64,000 bases of DNA from Marinobacter adhaerens HP15 (GCF_000166295.1 NC_017506.1:2480001-2544000); one strand, 5' to 3'; counted from the first letter of the stretch, positions 1-10,092 are shown. The notes: a model not told the origin generated them from the sequence alone. Numbers and translations: made by a program.

Positions 1-1
1 A

Positions 2-166
2 GCGTTGACCGCGTTGAACGGTCTTTCACCGCTGCTGAAACCGGCAATCATCGATGCCTGTGGGCACTGCATTACCCGCGACGGGAAAGTGGAAACCCGG
101 GAGTATGAATTGATGCGGCTGGTGGCGGACCAGATGGATTGCCCGATGCCGCCACTGGCTGTCTGA
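2..166 (+). CDS. C-terminal tail of a probable M48-type metallopeptidase (partial)
   Basis: The window opens inside a forward reading frame whose last 54 codons end at TGA 164-166. The tail is an alpha-helical, cysteine-containing stretch (motifs LKPAIIDACGHC and DQMDCPMPPL). It resembles the extra C-terminal domain I associate with some M48-family membrane metallopeptidases of gammaproteobacteria. The HExxH catalytic region would lie upstream of the window, so the family assignment rests on this tail alone and is tentative. It converges on gspD with a gap of four bases. Confidence 0.45.
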   Translation, partial: ALTALNGLSPLLKPAIIDACGHCITRDGKVETREYELMRLVADQMDCPMPPLAV

Positions 167-170
167 GCGC

Positions 171-2120
171 TTACTGGACCCGGGTGCTGCCGTCTTCAAA
201 CAGCGCGTCCACTGTCGGACGCTGCTCTTCGGTGGGGATACCCAGCTTCTCCCGGATGTTCAGATTGACGTCCCAAAGCTGATTGAACTTGTCGGAAGTA
301 GCCGCAACGGCCTCTTCCTTGCCCAGCATGATTTTGGGGCGCAGGAACACCAGCAGGTTGCGCTTCACCCGGCGCTCCGATTCGGAGGAGAACAGGCGAC
401 CAACGAACGGGATGTCACCCAGCAAGGGCACCTTGCTCTTGTTGACCTGGTAATCATCCCGGGTCAAACCGCCCAGCACGATGGTCTCGCCATCATCCGC
501 CAGTACGGTGGTCTTGATTTCCCGCTTGTTGGTGACGATATCCGAGGCGTTCTCGATGCTGTCTGCCACGCTTTCTGTGGTCTGCTCCACCACCAGACGC
601 ACCAGGCCGTCGGCACTGATGGTCGGGGTAACCTTGAGGGTCAGACCGATATCGCGACGCTCGATGGTGGTGAATGGATTGGTGGTGCCATCGCCGGTGA
701 CGGTGGACTGGCCAGTACGGAAAGGCACGTTCTGGCCCACGATGATCTCGGACTCCTGGTTATCCAGGGTAATGATGCTTGGCGTGGACAACAGGTTTGC
801 AGCGGCAGACGTGGACAGTGCCTGAAGGAGAACCCCCCAGCTCACTCCATTTTCGTTCCGTTGGCCGGCGCCGATGGTGATACCACCGGTAGCCGGCGTG
901 ATGGCGGATCCGGTCAGAATCGCGCTGAGCACCTCACCCAGGCTGCGACCCACGTTACCGAAATTGGTGCCGGCAACCGGCGTGGATTCGCCAGACTCGT
1001 CACCGACCGCAACCTGGACACCCAGATCCTGGCCCAGTTCGTCGCTGATCTCGACAATTGCCGCCTCAATCATCACCTGGGCGCGGCGCACATCCAGCGC
1101 CGCAACAATCTGTTCGGCTTCCTGCATCAGGGATGGCTCACCCCTTACCACCAGCGCATTCAGCCCCTCATCCGCAAAAACAGCAAAGCTGCTTTGCGGT
1201 TTGGCGGCGCCGCCGCTTCCCGAACCAGTACCTTCTTTCACCAGCTCGCCCATCACACCCTTAAGGATCTCAGTCAGGTTTTTGGCGTCGGCGTGTTTCA
1301 GCCTCAGGACCTTGGTGGTGCCGCCGGTGGCAGAGGGCTGGTCCAGCTGTCGAATCAGGCCGCGCATCTTTTCGCGGAAGGTCTCATCGCCCCGCAGGAT
1401 AAGGCGGTTGCTGCGCTCATCTGCGGTCACGCTGTATTTTCTGGCGGCATTGTCGCCGCCGGCCCGGCCGAGTTCATCCGGGGCCAGTTCCTGCAGAAGC
1501 GTCACCATATCACCCACCCAGGCTTCCTGAAGCTGGATGACTTCCACTTCGTATTTGGACGGGCTATCCAGCTCCCGGACAATCTGCTCGATGCGCTGGA
1601 TATTGGAAGAATGATCACTGATGATCAGGGCGTTGGCGGCGGCCACCCCGGCCAGATGGCCGTATTTCGCCACCAGGGGGCGCAGAATCGGCACCAGCTC
1701 CAGGGCGTTGGCGTTGTCAATCTGGATAACCCGCGTGATCAGCTGCTCGGAGGGGGTTTCGGGAAAGCGCTCCAGAATCTCCGCCGACTGTTTGGCATCA
1801 ACCTGTTGCACCACCTTGATCACTTCTGCGCCCGGGATGGCGGTAAAACCGTGAACATTCAAGACCGCCAGGAACAGATCGTAAATTTCGTCCTTGTTCA
1901 TGGGCGCGCTGGAGAGCACCGTTACCTTGCCCTTCACCCTCGGATCCACCACAAAACTGTACCCGGTAATGTCCGCGACCTGGGTCACGAACGCACGGAT
2001 ATCGGCGTCTTTCAGGTTCAGCCGCCATGTCTCGGCTTCCTGCCCATGCGCCATGGACATAAAGGGAAGGAGAAAAAGCAGGACAATGGCCCGCAAAACA
2101 TTGATCTTGTGGTTATACAT
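171..2120 (-). CDS. gspD: Type II secretion system secretin GspD
   Basis: This is the outer-membrane secretin through which the type II system exports folded proteins. The 649-residue product begins with a signal peptide (hydrophobic LRAIVLLFLLPF ending at AHG). The small N0-N3 domains follow; N0 opens with LNLKDADIRAFV. The C-terminal secretin domain carries the late motif VPLLGDIPFVGRLF. The ATG at 2120 was chosen because it puts the signal peptide at the very N-terminus and has AGGACG upstream; a GTG at 2162 would add 14 residues and overlap gspC. It is last in the order gspN-gspC-gspD. The other gsp genes are not in this window. Confidence 0.95.
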   Translation of the reverse strand: MYNHKINVLRAIVLLFLLPFMSMAHGQEAETWRLNLKDADIRAFVTQVADITGYSFVVDPRVKGKVTVLSSAPMNKDEIYDLFLAVLNVHGFTAIPGAEVIKVVQQVDAKQSAEILERFPETPSEQLITRVIQIDNANALELVPILRPLVAKYGHLAGVAAANALIISDHSSNIQRIEQIVRELDSPSKYEVEVIQLQEAWVGDMVTLLQELAPDELGRAGGDNAARKYSVTADERSNRLILRGDETFREKMRGLIRQLDQPSATGGTTKVLRLKHADAKNLTEILKGVMGELVKEGTGSGSGGAAKPQSSFAVFADEGLNALVVRGEPSLMQEAEQIVAALDVRRAQVMIEAAIVEISDELGQDLGVQVAVGDESGESTPVAGTNFGNVGRSLGEVLSAILTGSAITPATGGITIGAGQRNENGVSWGVLLQALSTSAAANLLSTPSIITLDNQESEIIVGQNVPFRTGQSTVTGDGTTNPFTTIERRDIGLTLKVTPTISADGLVRLVVEQTTESVADSIENASDIVTNKREIKTTVLADDGETIVLGGLTRDDYQVNKSKVPLLGDIPFVGRLFSSESERRVKRNLLVFLRPKIMLGKEEAVAATSDKFNQLWDVNLNIREKLGIPTEEQRPTVDALFEDGSTRVQ

Positions 2121-2152
2121 CTGGCGATTTCGTCCTGTTTCGATGAACCCGG

Positions 2153-3004
2153 TCAGCGCCACTGCTCGGGTATGGCATAACTGATGGTGAGGATGGATCC
2201 GTCACGCTCGATTTCTATCTCCAGCTGGGCCTGGCCGCGCCAGTTCTCAAGCAGGGCCTTATCCTGGCTGATATCGCCCAGCCGCTGACCGTTGATAGCC
2301 GTTATCACGTCCCCGGCCTGCAGGTTGACGGCGTTGAGCATGGCGTTAGAGCCGTCATACACGTAACCGGACATGCCGCTATTGTCCACCGGGGTCAACC
2401 CGAAAGGCGCCAGTGCGGCAATGCCCTGGCTGTCAATCTGTTCACGGGCGCTGGCCAGGAACTCATCCGGTGATGATTCTGCAGGCTCCTCGGTCACTTC
2501 TGCAACCAGTTCGGAAGACTGTTCCTCGAAAGTCAGGGATTCGTATCGCCCACCCCGACGAATCAGAACACGCCCGGGTTCCACTTCCGCCAGCTCTGCA
2601 TTGCCGGGTAGCATCTCCCCTACCCGGTAATATGCGGTTTCTCCATTGCTCCCAGCAACTATAGCACCGGAGTCCTCCGGGCGCTGTGCGACAAGTACCC
2701 CTTCCAGCCGGAGCCGAAGCCGGGTTTCCGGAGCCGAGCGGCGAACCGCATCGGCCACTTCGACCGGTCGCTCAGACCGCCCGAAGAAATCGTAAACGGC
2801 TATGGACGTTGTCAAACGGCTACCGCCTGACAGACTGCCTGCACCGGCTGCGACCGGCGCGTCTGGAACCGGCCGGTCGTCCCAGGCGTATAACCAGGTC
2901 ATCCGGGCGAGAGTATTGGCCAGATACACCACCAGAACCAACAGCAACAGGTTGGCGAGGATCCGGGAAATCCGGCTCTGGGCCGGAATACTCAACAGCG
3001 CCAT
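2153..3004 (-). CDS. gspC: Type II secretion system protein GspC
   Basis: This inner-membrane clamp protein links the secretin to the cytoplasmic-membrane platform. The 283-residue product has one N-terminal membrane segment (ILANLLLLVLVVYLANTL), a homology-region domain around residues 100-175 that contacts the N0 domain of GspD in known systems, and a C-terminal PDZ-like domain (SGYVYDGSNAMLNAVNLQAG) thought to take part in substrate selection. ATG 3004 is preceded by a GGGGGCAAG ribosome-binding site and begins one base after the gspN stop codon, so translation is probably coupled. Confidence 0.93.
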   Translation of the reverse strand: MALLSIPAQSRISRILANLLLLVLVVYLANTLARMTWLYAWDDRPVPDAPVAAGAGSLSGGSRLTTSIAVYDFFGRSERPVEVADAVRRSAPETRLRLRLEGVLVAQRPEDSGAIVAGSNGETAYYRVGEMLPGNAELAEVEPGRVLIRRGGRYESLTFEEQSSELVAEVTEEPAESSPDEFLASAREQIDSQGIAALAPFGLTPVDNSGMSGYVYDGSNAMLNAVNLQAGDVITAINGQRLGDISQDKALLENWRGQAQLEIEIERDGSILTISYAIPEQWR

Positions 3005-3005
3005 A

Positions 3006-3797
3006 TTATCTTGCCCCCGGTACGAGAGGCTGGCGTACCCGGAATACGACATCACCGGGGCTGGCAGAATCGGGCCAGGGCTGGCCGGCGAGATCCACCA
3101 TACGCTTGTAGACACGCAGTTCCATCATTCCGTTCCAGAACACGGTGGCATCTGCTGCCGGCCCCTGGCCGCCCTGCTCGGAGACTGTCAGCGCCACACC
3201 ACCCTGGGAGGTATCCATCGTCGCCTGCATGGGCGGAAACTCGGCCTGCCCACGCTGGCCACCCATTGGCCAGGTCACCAGGCCGCCATCCCAGCGCCCC
3301 AGGCCTTCCGCCCGCGTAATCCGGTTATCGGCCCAGGCCATATTCAGACGGTCAATCATGACTTCGCCTTCAATCATGGCGCCGCCGCTCTGGCGGACCA
3401 GCTCCTCAAACTCGGCCACCGTGATCCGTCCGCTGGCATCAAGCTGGGCACTGGCCGGCCAGCCCACCGTAACATCGCCGTTGAGCGAGGATTGCGACGA
3501 TTCCAGGGAAATTCGGGCTGGCCATTCCAGGCTGGTGACCGACGGCATATAAAGGCGCCAGTCAACACGCACCGGGAAACCGGCCACCACAACCCCGGCT
3601 TCACCATCCCAGAGTTTGCCGGCAACCTGCTGAACCTTTACCTGGGGAGGCAGAGATACATGGGCAAAGGCTTGCTGCCAGACCCATCCCGCAGGAACCA
3701 GAAAGACCAGTGACAGCAGATAAACCAGAGCGCCCAGCAGCAGGAGCAAAAATACCTTGCCGGGGCGGAGAAAGGATTTGGGTTCAGCGTCACTCAT
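3006..3797 (-). CDS. gspN: Type II secretion system protein GspN
   Basis: GspN is an accessory type II secretion protein found in a subset of gammaproteobacteria. The 263-residue product has a short cytoplasmic head, one membrane anchor (VFLLLLLGALVYLLSLVFLV) and a periplasmic beta-rich domain typical of the family. ATG 3797 was chosen because it gives the usual short cytoplasmic tail; ATG 3845 would add 16 residues. Neither start has a strong ribosome-binding site. It is the first gene of gspN-C-D and follows the groEL terminator, so its own promoter should lie between about 3800 and 3860. Confidence 0.85.
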   Translation of the reverse strand: MSDAEPKSFLRPGKVFLLLLLGALVYLLSLVFLVPAGWVWQQAFAHVSLPPQVKVQQVAGKLWDGEAGVVVAGFPVRVDWRLYMPSVTSLEWPARISLESSQSSLNGDVTVGWPASAQLDASGRITVAEFEELVRQSGGAMIEGEVMIDRLNMAWADNRITRAEGLGRWDGGLVTWPMGGQRGQAEFPPMQATMDTSQGGVALTVSEQGGQGPAADATVFWNGMMELRVYKRMVDLAGQPWPDSASPGDVVFRVRQPLVPGAR

Positions 3798-3860
3798 TCG
3801 GCGTTGCACAGATAATGGACCGGAAGCCGAGTCTAGCAAAGCCATGGGGCAAGTTCATGA

Positions 3861-3907
3861 CAAAAAAACAAAAACCCCGCGTTGGCGTGAACCAACGCGG
3901 GGTTTTT
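3861..3907 (-). terminator. Rho-independent terminator of groESL
   Basis: Positions 3871-3885 and 3892-3906 form a perfect 15-bp inverted repeat around a 6-base loop. On the minus strand it is followed by a T-rich run (complement of 3861-3874). It lies 24 bases beyond the groEL stop codon and separates the chaperonin transcript from gspN. Confidence 0.9.
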
Positions 3908-3930
3908 AAGGGGCCGAGATCAGGCCGGCA

Positions 3931-5601
<1,671 letters not shown>

Positions 5602-5661
5602 TTAAACCGAAGTTGTTGAATCAATCGGATTAATGAGAGTTCGTGCGATTCGCCTCAGCGA

Positions 5662-5949
5662 TCACTCAAGCACGCCGTAGATGTCGCTCTCGCTCATGAT
5701 GAGGAGCTCTTCGCCATCGATCTTGACGGTGTTCCCGGCGTACTGGCCGAAGACCACGGTGTCACCCACCTTGACCGCCAGTGAGCGGGTTTCGCCGTTT
5801 TCCAGGATGCGACCGTTACCAACGGCAATTACCTCGCCCTGGGAAGGCTTCTCTTTGGCGTTACCCGGCAGCACGATGCCACCCGCAGTTTTCTCTTCTT
5901 CTTCCTTACGGCGCACGACAACACGATCGTGTAGCGGACGAATTTTCAT
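5662..5949 (-). CDS. groS: Co-chaperonin GroES (10 kDa)
   Basis: GroES is the heptameric lid of the GroEL cage. The 95-residue protein begins [12 protein letters not shown] and contains a Gly/Ala-flanked mobile loop around residues 17-34 ([14 protein letters not shown]), which docks on the GroEL apical domains. It is the first gene of the heat-shock operon and has a long leader of about 135 bases between the predicted start of transcription and its ATG. Confidence 0.98.
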   Translation of the reverse strand: MKIRPLHDRVVVRRKEEEEKTAGGIVLPGNAKEKPSQGEVIAVGNGRILENGETRSLAVKVGDTVVFGQYAGNTVKIDGEELLIMSESDIYGVLE

Positions 5950-6002
5950 TGCTCGGTTTCTCCAATAGTCAGATTAATGTGGCAATGACATTGTTGATGT
6001 AG

Positions 6003-6028
6003 GTCGGACAGGCAACGCCTGGTCCGAC
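6003..6028 (-). other. Stem-loop in the groESL leader
   Basis: Positions 6003-6013 and 6017-6028 are complementary apart from a single bulged base and enclose a three-base loop. The hairpin lies in the untranslated leader between the sigma-32 promoter and groES. It has no T-run and is not the CIRCE operator (TTAGCACTC-N9-GAGTGCTAA), so an effect on mRNA stability or translation is only a possibility. Confidence 0.45.
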
Positions 6029-6094
6029 AAATTGCCCGGCTGGATAACCAACTGTTTTCAGTGGAAATCAGCCCGCAGCGAACTTGTGGTTTCT

Positions 6095-6122
6095 ATTTGG
6101 GGTAGCTGGTAGGTGTTTTCAA
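6095..6122 (-). promoter_or_regulatory. Sigma-32 (RpoH) heat-shock promoter of groESL
   Basis: On the minus strand TTGAAA (6117-6122) is followed after 14 bases by CCCCAAAT (6095-6102). This matches the RpoH consensus of a TTGAAA -35 element and a CCCCATnT -10 element at the right spacing. It lies just beyond the fxsA stop and directs transcription into groES. No CIRCE element was found, so control is probably by RpoH rather than HrcA. Confidence 0.85.
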
Positions 6123-6143
6123 CACCCCGGAGAGAAAATTTTT

Positions 6144-6692
6144 TCACTTTTTTTCGATCCGGTCCCGATCGGATTCCGTCTCATCCTGGTACTCGCCTTC
6201 GATGATGTCGCCATTGCTGTCCCGATCAAAAGGCCGCTGCCGGCCGAACGGGTTCTCCTGGCCGCCAAACGGATCCTGCCCGAACGGATTGGACCCACCA
6301 CCGGCGCGAAAATAGAAGCTGCTGCCACGGCTTTGACCAGCAACGACCATGCGCTTGAGCGCCTGTGCTGCAAGCCAGTGGCGCGTTCCGGGTATCAGGC
6401 ACAGAAACCCGACCGTGTCGGTAATAAAGCCAGGTGTTAGTAATAGCGCACCACCAATCGCAAGGATCAGCCCCTCGGCAACCTCCTTGGCCGGCAATTC
6501 GCCACTATTCAGTCGCTGATTGGCCTTCAAAAGCGTTGCCAACCCCTGCTGGCGAAGGAGCCAGGCGCCGATCACGGCGGTCAACAACACCAACCCGACG
6601 GTATTGAGCACACCAATCATGCCACCCACCTGAATCAACACCGCCATCTCGGCGATTGGCATGATAATGAATAAGAACAGAAACACTGACAT
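6144..6692 (-). CDS. fxsA: FxsA-family membrane protein
   Basis: A 182-residue inner-membrane protein of the FxsA family. In E. coli, overproduced FxsA relieves exclusion of phage T7 by the F plasmid; its normal role is unknown. Hydrophobic segments lie at residues 2-20, 25-45 and 70-100, with the family stretch EGLILAIGGALLLTPGFITD. The last 50 residues are polar and Arg/Asp-rich. The gene lies next to groESL, an arrangement also seen in enterics, and its stop is 21 bases from the groESL heat-shock promoter. Confidence 0.88.
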   Translation of the reverse strand: MSVFLFLFIIMPIAEMAVLIQVGGMIGVLNTVGLVLLTAVIGAWLLRQQGLATLLKANQRLNSGELPAKEVAEGLILAIGGALLLTPGFITDTVGFLCLIPGTRHWLAAQALKRMVVAGQSRGSSFYFRAGGGSNPFGQDPFGGQENPFGRQRPFDRDSNGDIIEGEYQDETESDRDRIEKK

Positions 6693-6729
6693 CGGGACCT
6701 CAGGGTCTGAATGTGGCTTTAAGAAGGTC

Positions 6730-6738
6730 TGGTATACT
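6730..6738 (+). promoter_or_regulatory. Probable extended -10 promoter element
   Basis: TGG-TATACT matches an extended -10 (TGnTATAAT) with one mismatch. No good -35 is visible, as is common for this class. It lies in the divergent gap between fxsA and the SDR gene, and its transcript would start just before the nested palindrome at 6788-6885. Confidence 0.4.
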
Positions 6739-6787
6739 CCACACCCTCGAAATTAGAAAGGCGGCTCGCACAGGTCAAGATGCGACG

Positions 6788-6885
6788 CCAGAGCAGCCCC
6801 TCCGTGGAATGTTGGAGGCCATGGATGGCCGGAAACAAGCGCACATGGACGTGCTCGTAGCGGTTCCACGGAGGGGATGCTCTGG
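6788..6885. repeat. Nested palindromic intergenic element (~98 bp)
   Basis: Outer arms 6788-6809 and 6864-6885 are inverted copies matching at 21 of 22 positions. Between them are two smaller palindromes, around GGCCATGGATGGCC (6817-6830) and GCACATGGACGTGC (6841-6854). Folded, this gives a long stem topped by two hairpins, each with an ATGGA core in its loop. It fills the gap between divergent genes fxsA and the SDR. A forward reading frame crosses it, but I do not believe it is coding. REP/BIME-like elements are the closest known concept. Confidence 0.65.
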
Positions 6886-6974
6886 TGACGCTGGCACCCA
6901 TGCAGAAGACGTCGTAATGAGTTGGGACGCACAGCAACCGTAAAACCACCTGATAACAGTAGTTAGGGCAAAAC

Positions 6975-7736
6975 ATGAAACTTCAAGATTCCGTGATTGC
7001 AATCACTGGCGGCGGCCAGGGCCTTGGCCGCGCCATGGGCGAATACCTTGCGGCCAAAGGTGCAAAAATTGCGCTGATCGACCTGATGCCGGAGAAGCTG
7101 GACGAGGCCGTCACCGCCTGCGTGGCCGCGGGCGCTGAGGCCAGAAGCTACGTCTGCAACGTTGCGAAAGAGGAAGAGGTAGAAAAAACCTTCGAGGCCA
7201 TCGTAAAAGACTTCGGCCACCTCAACGGCCTGGTTAACAATGCCGGTATCCTCCGGGACGGGCTTATGGTCAAAGTGAAGGATGGCGAAGTTGAGCGCCG
7301 CATGGAGCTGTCCCAGTGGCAGGCGGTTATCGACGTAAACCTTACCGGCGTATTTCTCTGCGGCCGCGAGGCAGCGACCCAGATGATCAAGAACGGTGAT
7401 CAGGGTGCGATCATCAACATCGCTTCCATCTCTCGCGCCGGCAACATGGGCCAGAGCAACTACTCCGCTGCCAAGGCCGGTGTCTCTGCCCTTGTTCCGG
7501 TCTGGGCCAAGGAACTCGCCCGCTACGGCATCCGCTGCGCCGGTATCGCCCCGGGCTTCATCGAGACCGAAATGACCGCCTCCATGAAACCGGAAGCCCT
7601 GGAAAAAATGACGGCCGGCATTCCGCTCAAGCGCATGGGCAAGCCCGAAGAGATTGCTTCGGCTGCGGCGTTCATTTTTGAGAACGACTATGTGTCAGGG
7701 CGGATGATTGAAGTGGATGGGGCTCTTCGGCTCTAA
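6975..7736 (+). CDS. SDR-family oxidoreductase (FabG-like)
   Basis: A classical short-chain dehydrogenase/reductase of 253 residues. It has the cofactor motif TGGGQGLG at residues 11-18, NNAG at 88-91, and the catalytic Ser (about 151), Tyr163 and Lys167 of the YxxxK motif. The sequence resembles 3-oxoacyl-ACP or acetoacetyl-CoA reductases, but the substrate cannot be read from it. A small insertion (KVKDGEVERRM, residues 100-110) sits just after the NNAG region. ATG 6975 follows a weak AGTTAGGG site. It stands alone and ends at a strong hairpin. Confidence 0.85.
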   Translation: MKLQDSVIAITGGGQGLGRAMGEYLAAKGAKIALIDLMPEKLDEAVTACVAAGAEARSYVCNVAKEEEVEKTFEAIVKDFGHLNGLVNNAGILRDGLMVKVKDGEVERRMELSQWQAVIDVNLTGVFLCGREAATQMIKNGDQGAIINIASISRAGNMGQSNYSAAKAGVSALVPVWAKELARYGIRCAGIAPGFIETEMTASMKPEALEKMTAGIPLKRMGKPEEIASAAAFIFENDYVSGRMIEVDGALRL

Positions 7737-7754
7737 CGGGTCGAGCTACCATTG

Positions 7755-7779
7755 AGTGGGGCGCCCAGAGCGCCCCACT
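7755..7779. terminator. Hairpin between convergent genes
   Basis: Positions 7755-7764 and 7770-7779 form a perfect 10-bp GC-rich inverted repeat with a 5-base loop. It sits between the convergent SDR and ATL genes and overlaps the ATL stop codon. There is no T-run on either strand, so it may act as a shared transcript end rather than a classical intrinsic terminator. Confidence 0.5.
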
Positions 7780-8083
7780 ACCATCGAAACCGAGACATCG
7801 AAACCCGCCCGTCGCTAACCTCGACACCTTCAGCCTCAAGCCGGCTAACCTGCTCCTCAAATTTCTCGGACCCCACGGGAAAGGCAATCTGGCCGTTACT
7901 GCGAATCACCCGATACCAGGGTACGACATGCCCTTCCGGCAACTTGCCCAAGGCTTTTCCGATGTACCTCGCCTGCCGGCCCAACCCTGCCATCTCTGCA
8001 ACCTGGCCGTAACTGACCACCTTTCCCTCCGGCACGGCCAGTACGACTTGCCAGATTTTCTGGTCTTTGGTCGGTTCGGACAT
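7778..8083 (-). CDS. Alkyltransferase-like protein (ATL, MGMT family)
   Basis: A 101-residue DNA-binding protein related to O6-methylguanine methyltransferase. The active-site PCHRV motif is replaced by PWYRV, so the acceptor cysteine is absent. Known ATL proteins bind O6-alkylguanine without repairing it and flag the damage to nucleotide excision repair. ATG 8083 overlaps the stop of the upstream permease gene as TGATG, indicating translational coupling; a TTG one codon earlier is a less likely start. Confidence 0.9.
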   Translation of the reverse strand: MSEPTKDQKIWQVVLAVPEGKVVSYGQVAEMAGLGRQARYIGKALGKLPEGHVVPWYRVIRSNGQIAFPVGSEKFEEQVSRLEAEGVEVSDGRVSMSRFRW

Positions 8084-9420
8084 CAAGGGCTCATCGCTTC
8101 TGCATCAGGCTTCGATTCATTGCGCGGTGCCAACGCATCCAGTCGATGGCCATTTCGGATCATGAAAATCGCCAACAGAATGGCAGGCACGCCCATTATG
8201 CCGGCCACCAGGAAGAATTCGGCGTAACCAAAGCCCGCCACGACAATGCCGGAGAACCCACCGAGAAACTTGCCAGGCAGAGTCATCAGGGAACTGAACA
8301 GTGCGTACTGCGTAGCCGTGAACGAGGCACTTGTCATGCTGGAGAGCCAGGCAATCAGGGCAACATTGGCAATGCCGCCACTGAGGTTATCGGCGCTCAC
8401 CACGGCGGCCAGGGTAATGATGTTGGGCGGGTACTGGGCCAGAACGACAAACAGAAGATTGGTGGCGGCGGTCATGATTGCGCCAAGCAGGAGAATCCGG
8501 CGAACCCCGTAGCGAACCACCATTACACCGCCGACCAGCGAGCCGGCAATGGTCATGAAGAAGCCAAAGATCTTGGTGACATCCGCCACCTGGGTTTTGC
8601 TGAAACCCATGAAGTCCAGGTAGAAGGGATTGGCCATAACGCCCATGGCGATGTCGGAGATCCGGTAAACGGCCACCATGAGCAGGATAACCAGAGCCAG
8701 CTCTTTGTAACGGCGAAAGAAATCCAGGAACGGGCCGGCCACGGCGGCGTAGAACCAACCAACCAGTCTCGCCAGGCGGGGATTCAGATGCGTTAGCTTG
8801 GCGGCCTCTTGTTCGATCTTGTGGGCAATGTCCTGGGCGGCGGCAAAGTGGTTTACGCTGGGCTCGCGAACAATGAGCACCGTGAGCGCGCCAACTCCCA
8901 CCAGGGCCGCCATGACTTCATAGGACACCTGCCAGGACCAGAATTCCGCCAGGTAGAGAGCACCGGCGCCGGCAACCAGAAGCGCCAGACGGTAGCCAAA
9001 GATGTACGTAGCGGCGAGGGCGGCCTGGAGCCGTTCCTCGGCAATCTCGATGCGGTAGGCATCAATGGCCACGTCCTGGGTGGCAGAGGAGAACGCCACC
9101 AGCAGGCCACAAAGGGCCATCATTTCCGGCGCTGCCGTGGCATCCACGTGAGCCATCAGGTACAGCCCCGTGGCGATACCTGCCTGAGCAAAGATAATCC
9201 AGCTTCGCCGCTTACCCAGCAGCCGGTCGAGCAGCGGCAGTTTCAGACGGTCCACCACCGGCGCCCAGAACACTTTGATGGAATAGGTAATACCAAGCCA
9301 GCTGAAGAACCCGATGGTGGCGGTTTCCACCCCGACATCCGCGAGACGGGCATTCAGCGTGGAAAACACCAGCAGGAACGGCAGCCCCGCCGAAAAGCCC
9401 AGGAATAGCAGGGCAATCAC
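8083..9420 (-). CDS. MFS permease of the AmpG (muropeptide transporter) type
   Basis: A 12-segment major-facilitator permease related to AmpG, which imports anhydro-muropeptides during cell-wall recycling. The family opening LLFLGFSAGLPFLLVFSTL is present, as are GKRRSW in the loop after segment 2 and a long central cytoplasmic loop. The first conventional start in frame is GTG 9420, which falls inside the first membrane helix. The frame stays open for another 26 codons to the yajQ stop, with GGAGG seven bases before an ATC codon at 9483; see findings. No ampC or ampR lies nearby. Confidence 0.82.
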   Translation of the reverse strand: MIALLFLGFSAGLPFLLVFSTLNARLADVGVETATIGFFSWLGITYSIKVFWAPVVDRLKLPLLDRLLGKRRSWIIFAQAGIATGLYLMAHVDATAAPEMMALCGLLVAFSSATQDVAIDAYRIEIAEERLQAALAATYIFGYRLALLVAGAGALYLAEFWSWQVSYEVMAALVGVGALTVLIVREPSVNHFAAAQDIAHKIEQEAAKLTHLNPRLARLVGWFYAAVAGPFLDFFRRYKELALVILLMVAVYRISDIAMGVMANPFYLDFMGFSKTQVADVTKIFGFFMTIAGSLVGGVMVVRYGVRRILLLGAIMTAATNLLFVVLAQYPPNIITLAAVVSADNLSGGIANVALIAWLSSMTSASFTATQYALFSSLMTLPGKFLGGFSGIVVAGFGYAEFFLVAGIMGVPAILLAIFMIRNGHRLDALAPRNESKPDAEAMSP

Positions 9421-9498
9421 CTGCCAACGGGTATAGGTATGGAGCGTGTCCCGGATCAGGGTCAGGCGGGTGCCGGTTAAGATGGTGAAGCCTCCGGA

Positions 9499-9981
9499 TC
9501 AGTCGCGGAAATTATTGAACTGCAGCGGGATATCCAGCTCAGCTTCGCGCAGCATGGCGATCGCTTCCTGAAGATCATCCCGCTTCTTGCCGGTCACTCG
9601 CACTTTGTCGCCCTGGATACTGGCCTGGACCTTCATCTTCTGGTCCTTGATCATCTTCACGATCTTCTTGGCCATATCGGTTTCAATGCCCTGCTTCAGC
9701 AGCAGGTGCTGTTTAACCAGCTTGCCGGACTTGCTGTCGCCATCCTCGGCCAGCGCTCGCGCATCGATATTACGCTTGGCAAAGGCCATACGCAGCATGT
9801 CCAGCAGCTGCTCCAGCTGGAACTCCTGCTCGGCACTAATGGTAATGCCCTTGTCATCCAGCTCAATGTCGGCTTCCACGTTCTTGAAGTCCCAGCGATT
9901 ACCCAGCTCCCGCTTGGCCTGGTCGACCGCATTGGTGACTTCGTGCATATCGATTTCTGAAACAATGTCAAAAGAAGGCAT
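9499..9981 (-). CDS. YajQ-family nucleotide-binding protein
   Basis: A 160-residue member of the YajQ (UPF0234) family. A Xanthomonas homologue binds cyclic di-GMP and acts as a co-regulator; other members bind nucleotides or RNA. The conserved opening [20 protein letters not shown] and the internal RWDFKN-type motif (NRWDFKN) are intact. ATG 9981 has GGAG at good spacing. Longer upstream readings run antisense to the response-regulator gene and were discarded. Two cyclic-di-GMP-type regulatory genes lie in the window (10093 and 27014). Confidence 0.93.
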   Translation of the reverse strand: MPSFDIVSEIDMHEVTNAVDQAKRELGNRWDFKNVEADIELDDKGITISAEQEFQLEQLLDMLRMAFAKRNIDARALAEDGDSKSGKLVKQHLLLKQGIETDMAKKIVKMIKDQKMKVQASIQGDKVRVTGKKRDDLQEAIAMLREAELDIPLQFNNFRD

Positions 9982-10092
9982 GGTCGTTATTCTCCAACAG
10001 GGTAAGAAGGTATACTTCTTCAATTTGCTGGGGATGATACCAACCCCCGGCATCTCTCGCACCTGACAACGGACTGCTAAAAGTAGATAACA

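Noticed and set aside
861..2180. 439-codon open frame antisense to gspD
   Set aside because: Low-complexity His/Gly/Gln-rich translation opposite a strongly conserved gene; a GC-rich shadow frame.
2814..2826. ops-like GGCGGTAGCCG on the minus strand in gspC
   Set aside because: Matches only the first nine bases, lies within a conserved coding region of a short operon, and has no long downstream polysaccharide operon.
6090..6130. CIRCE operator for groES
   Set aside because: The inverted repeat TTAGCACTC-N9-GAGTGCTAA is absent; the region is a sigma-32 promoter instead.
6713..6943. 76-codon forward frame across the nested palindrome
   Set aside because: Coding potential arises from the palindrome itself; no ribosome-binding site and no domain.
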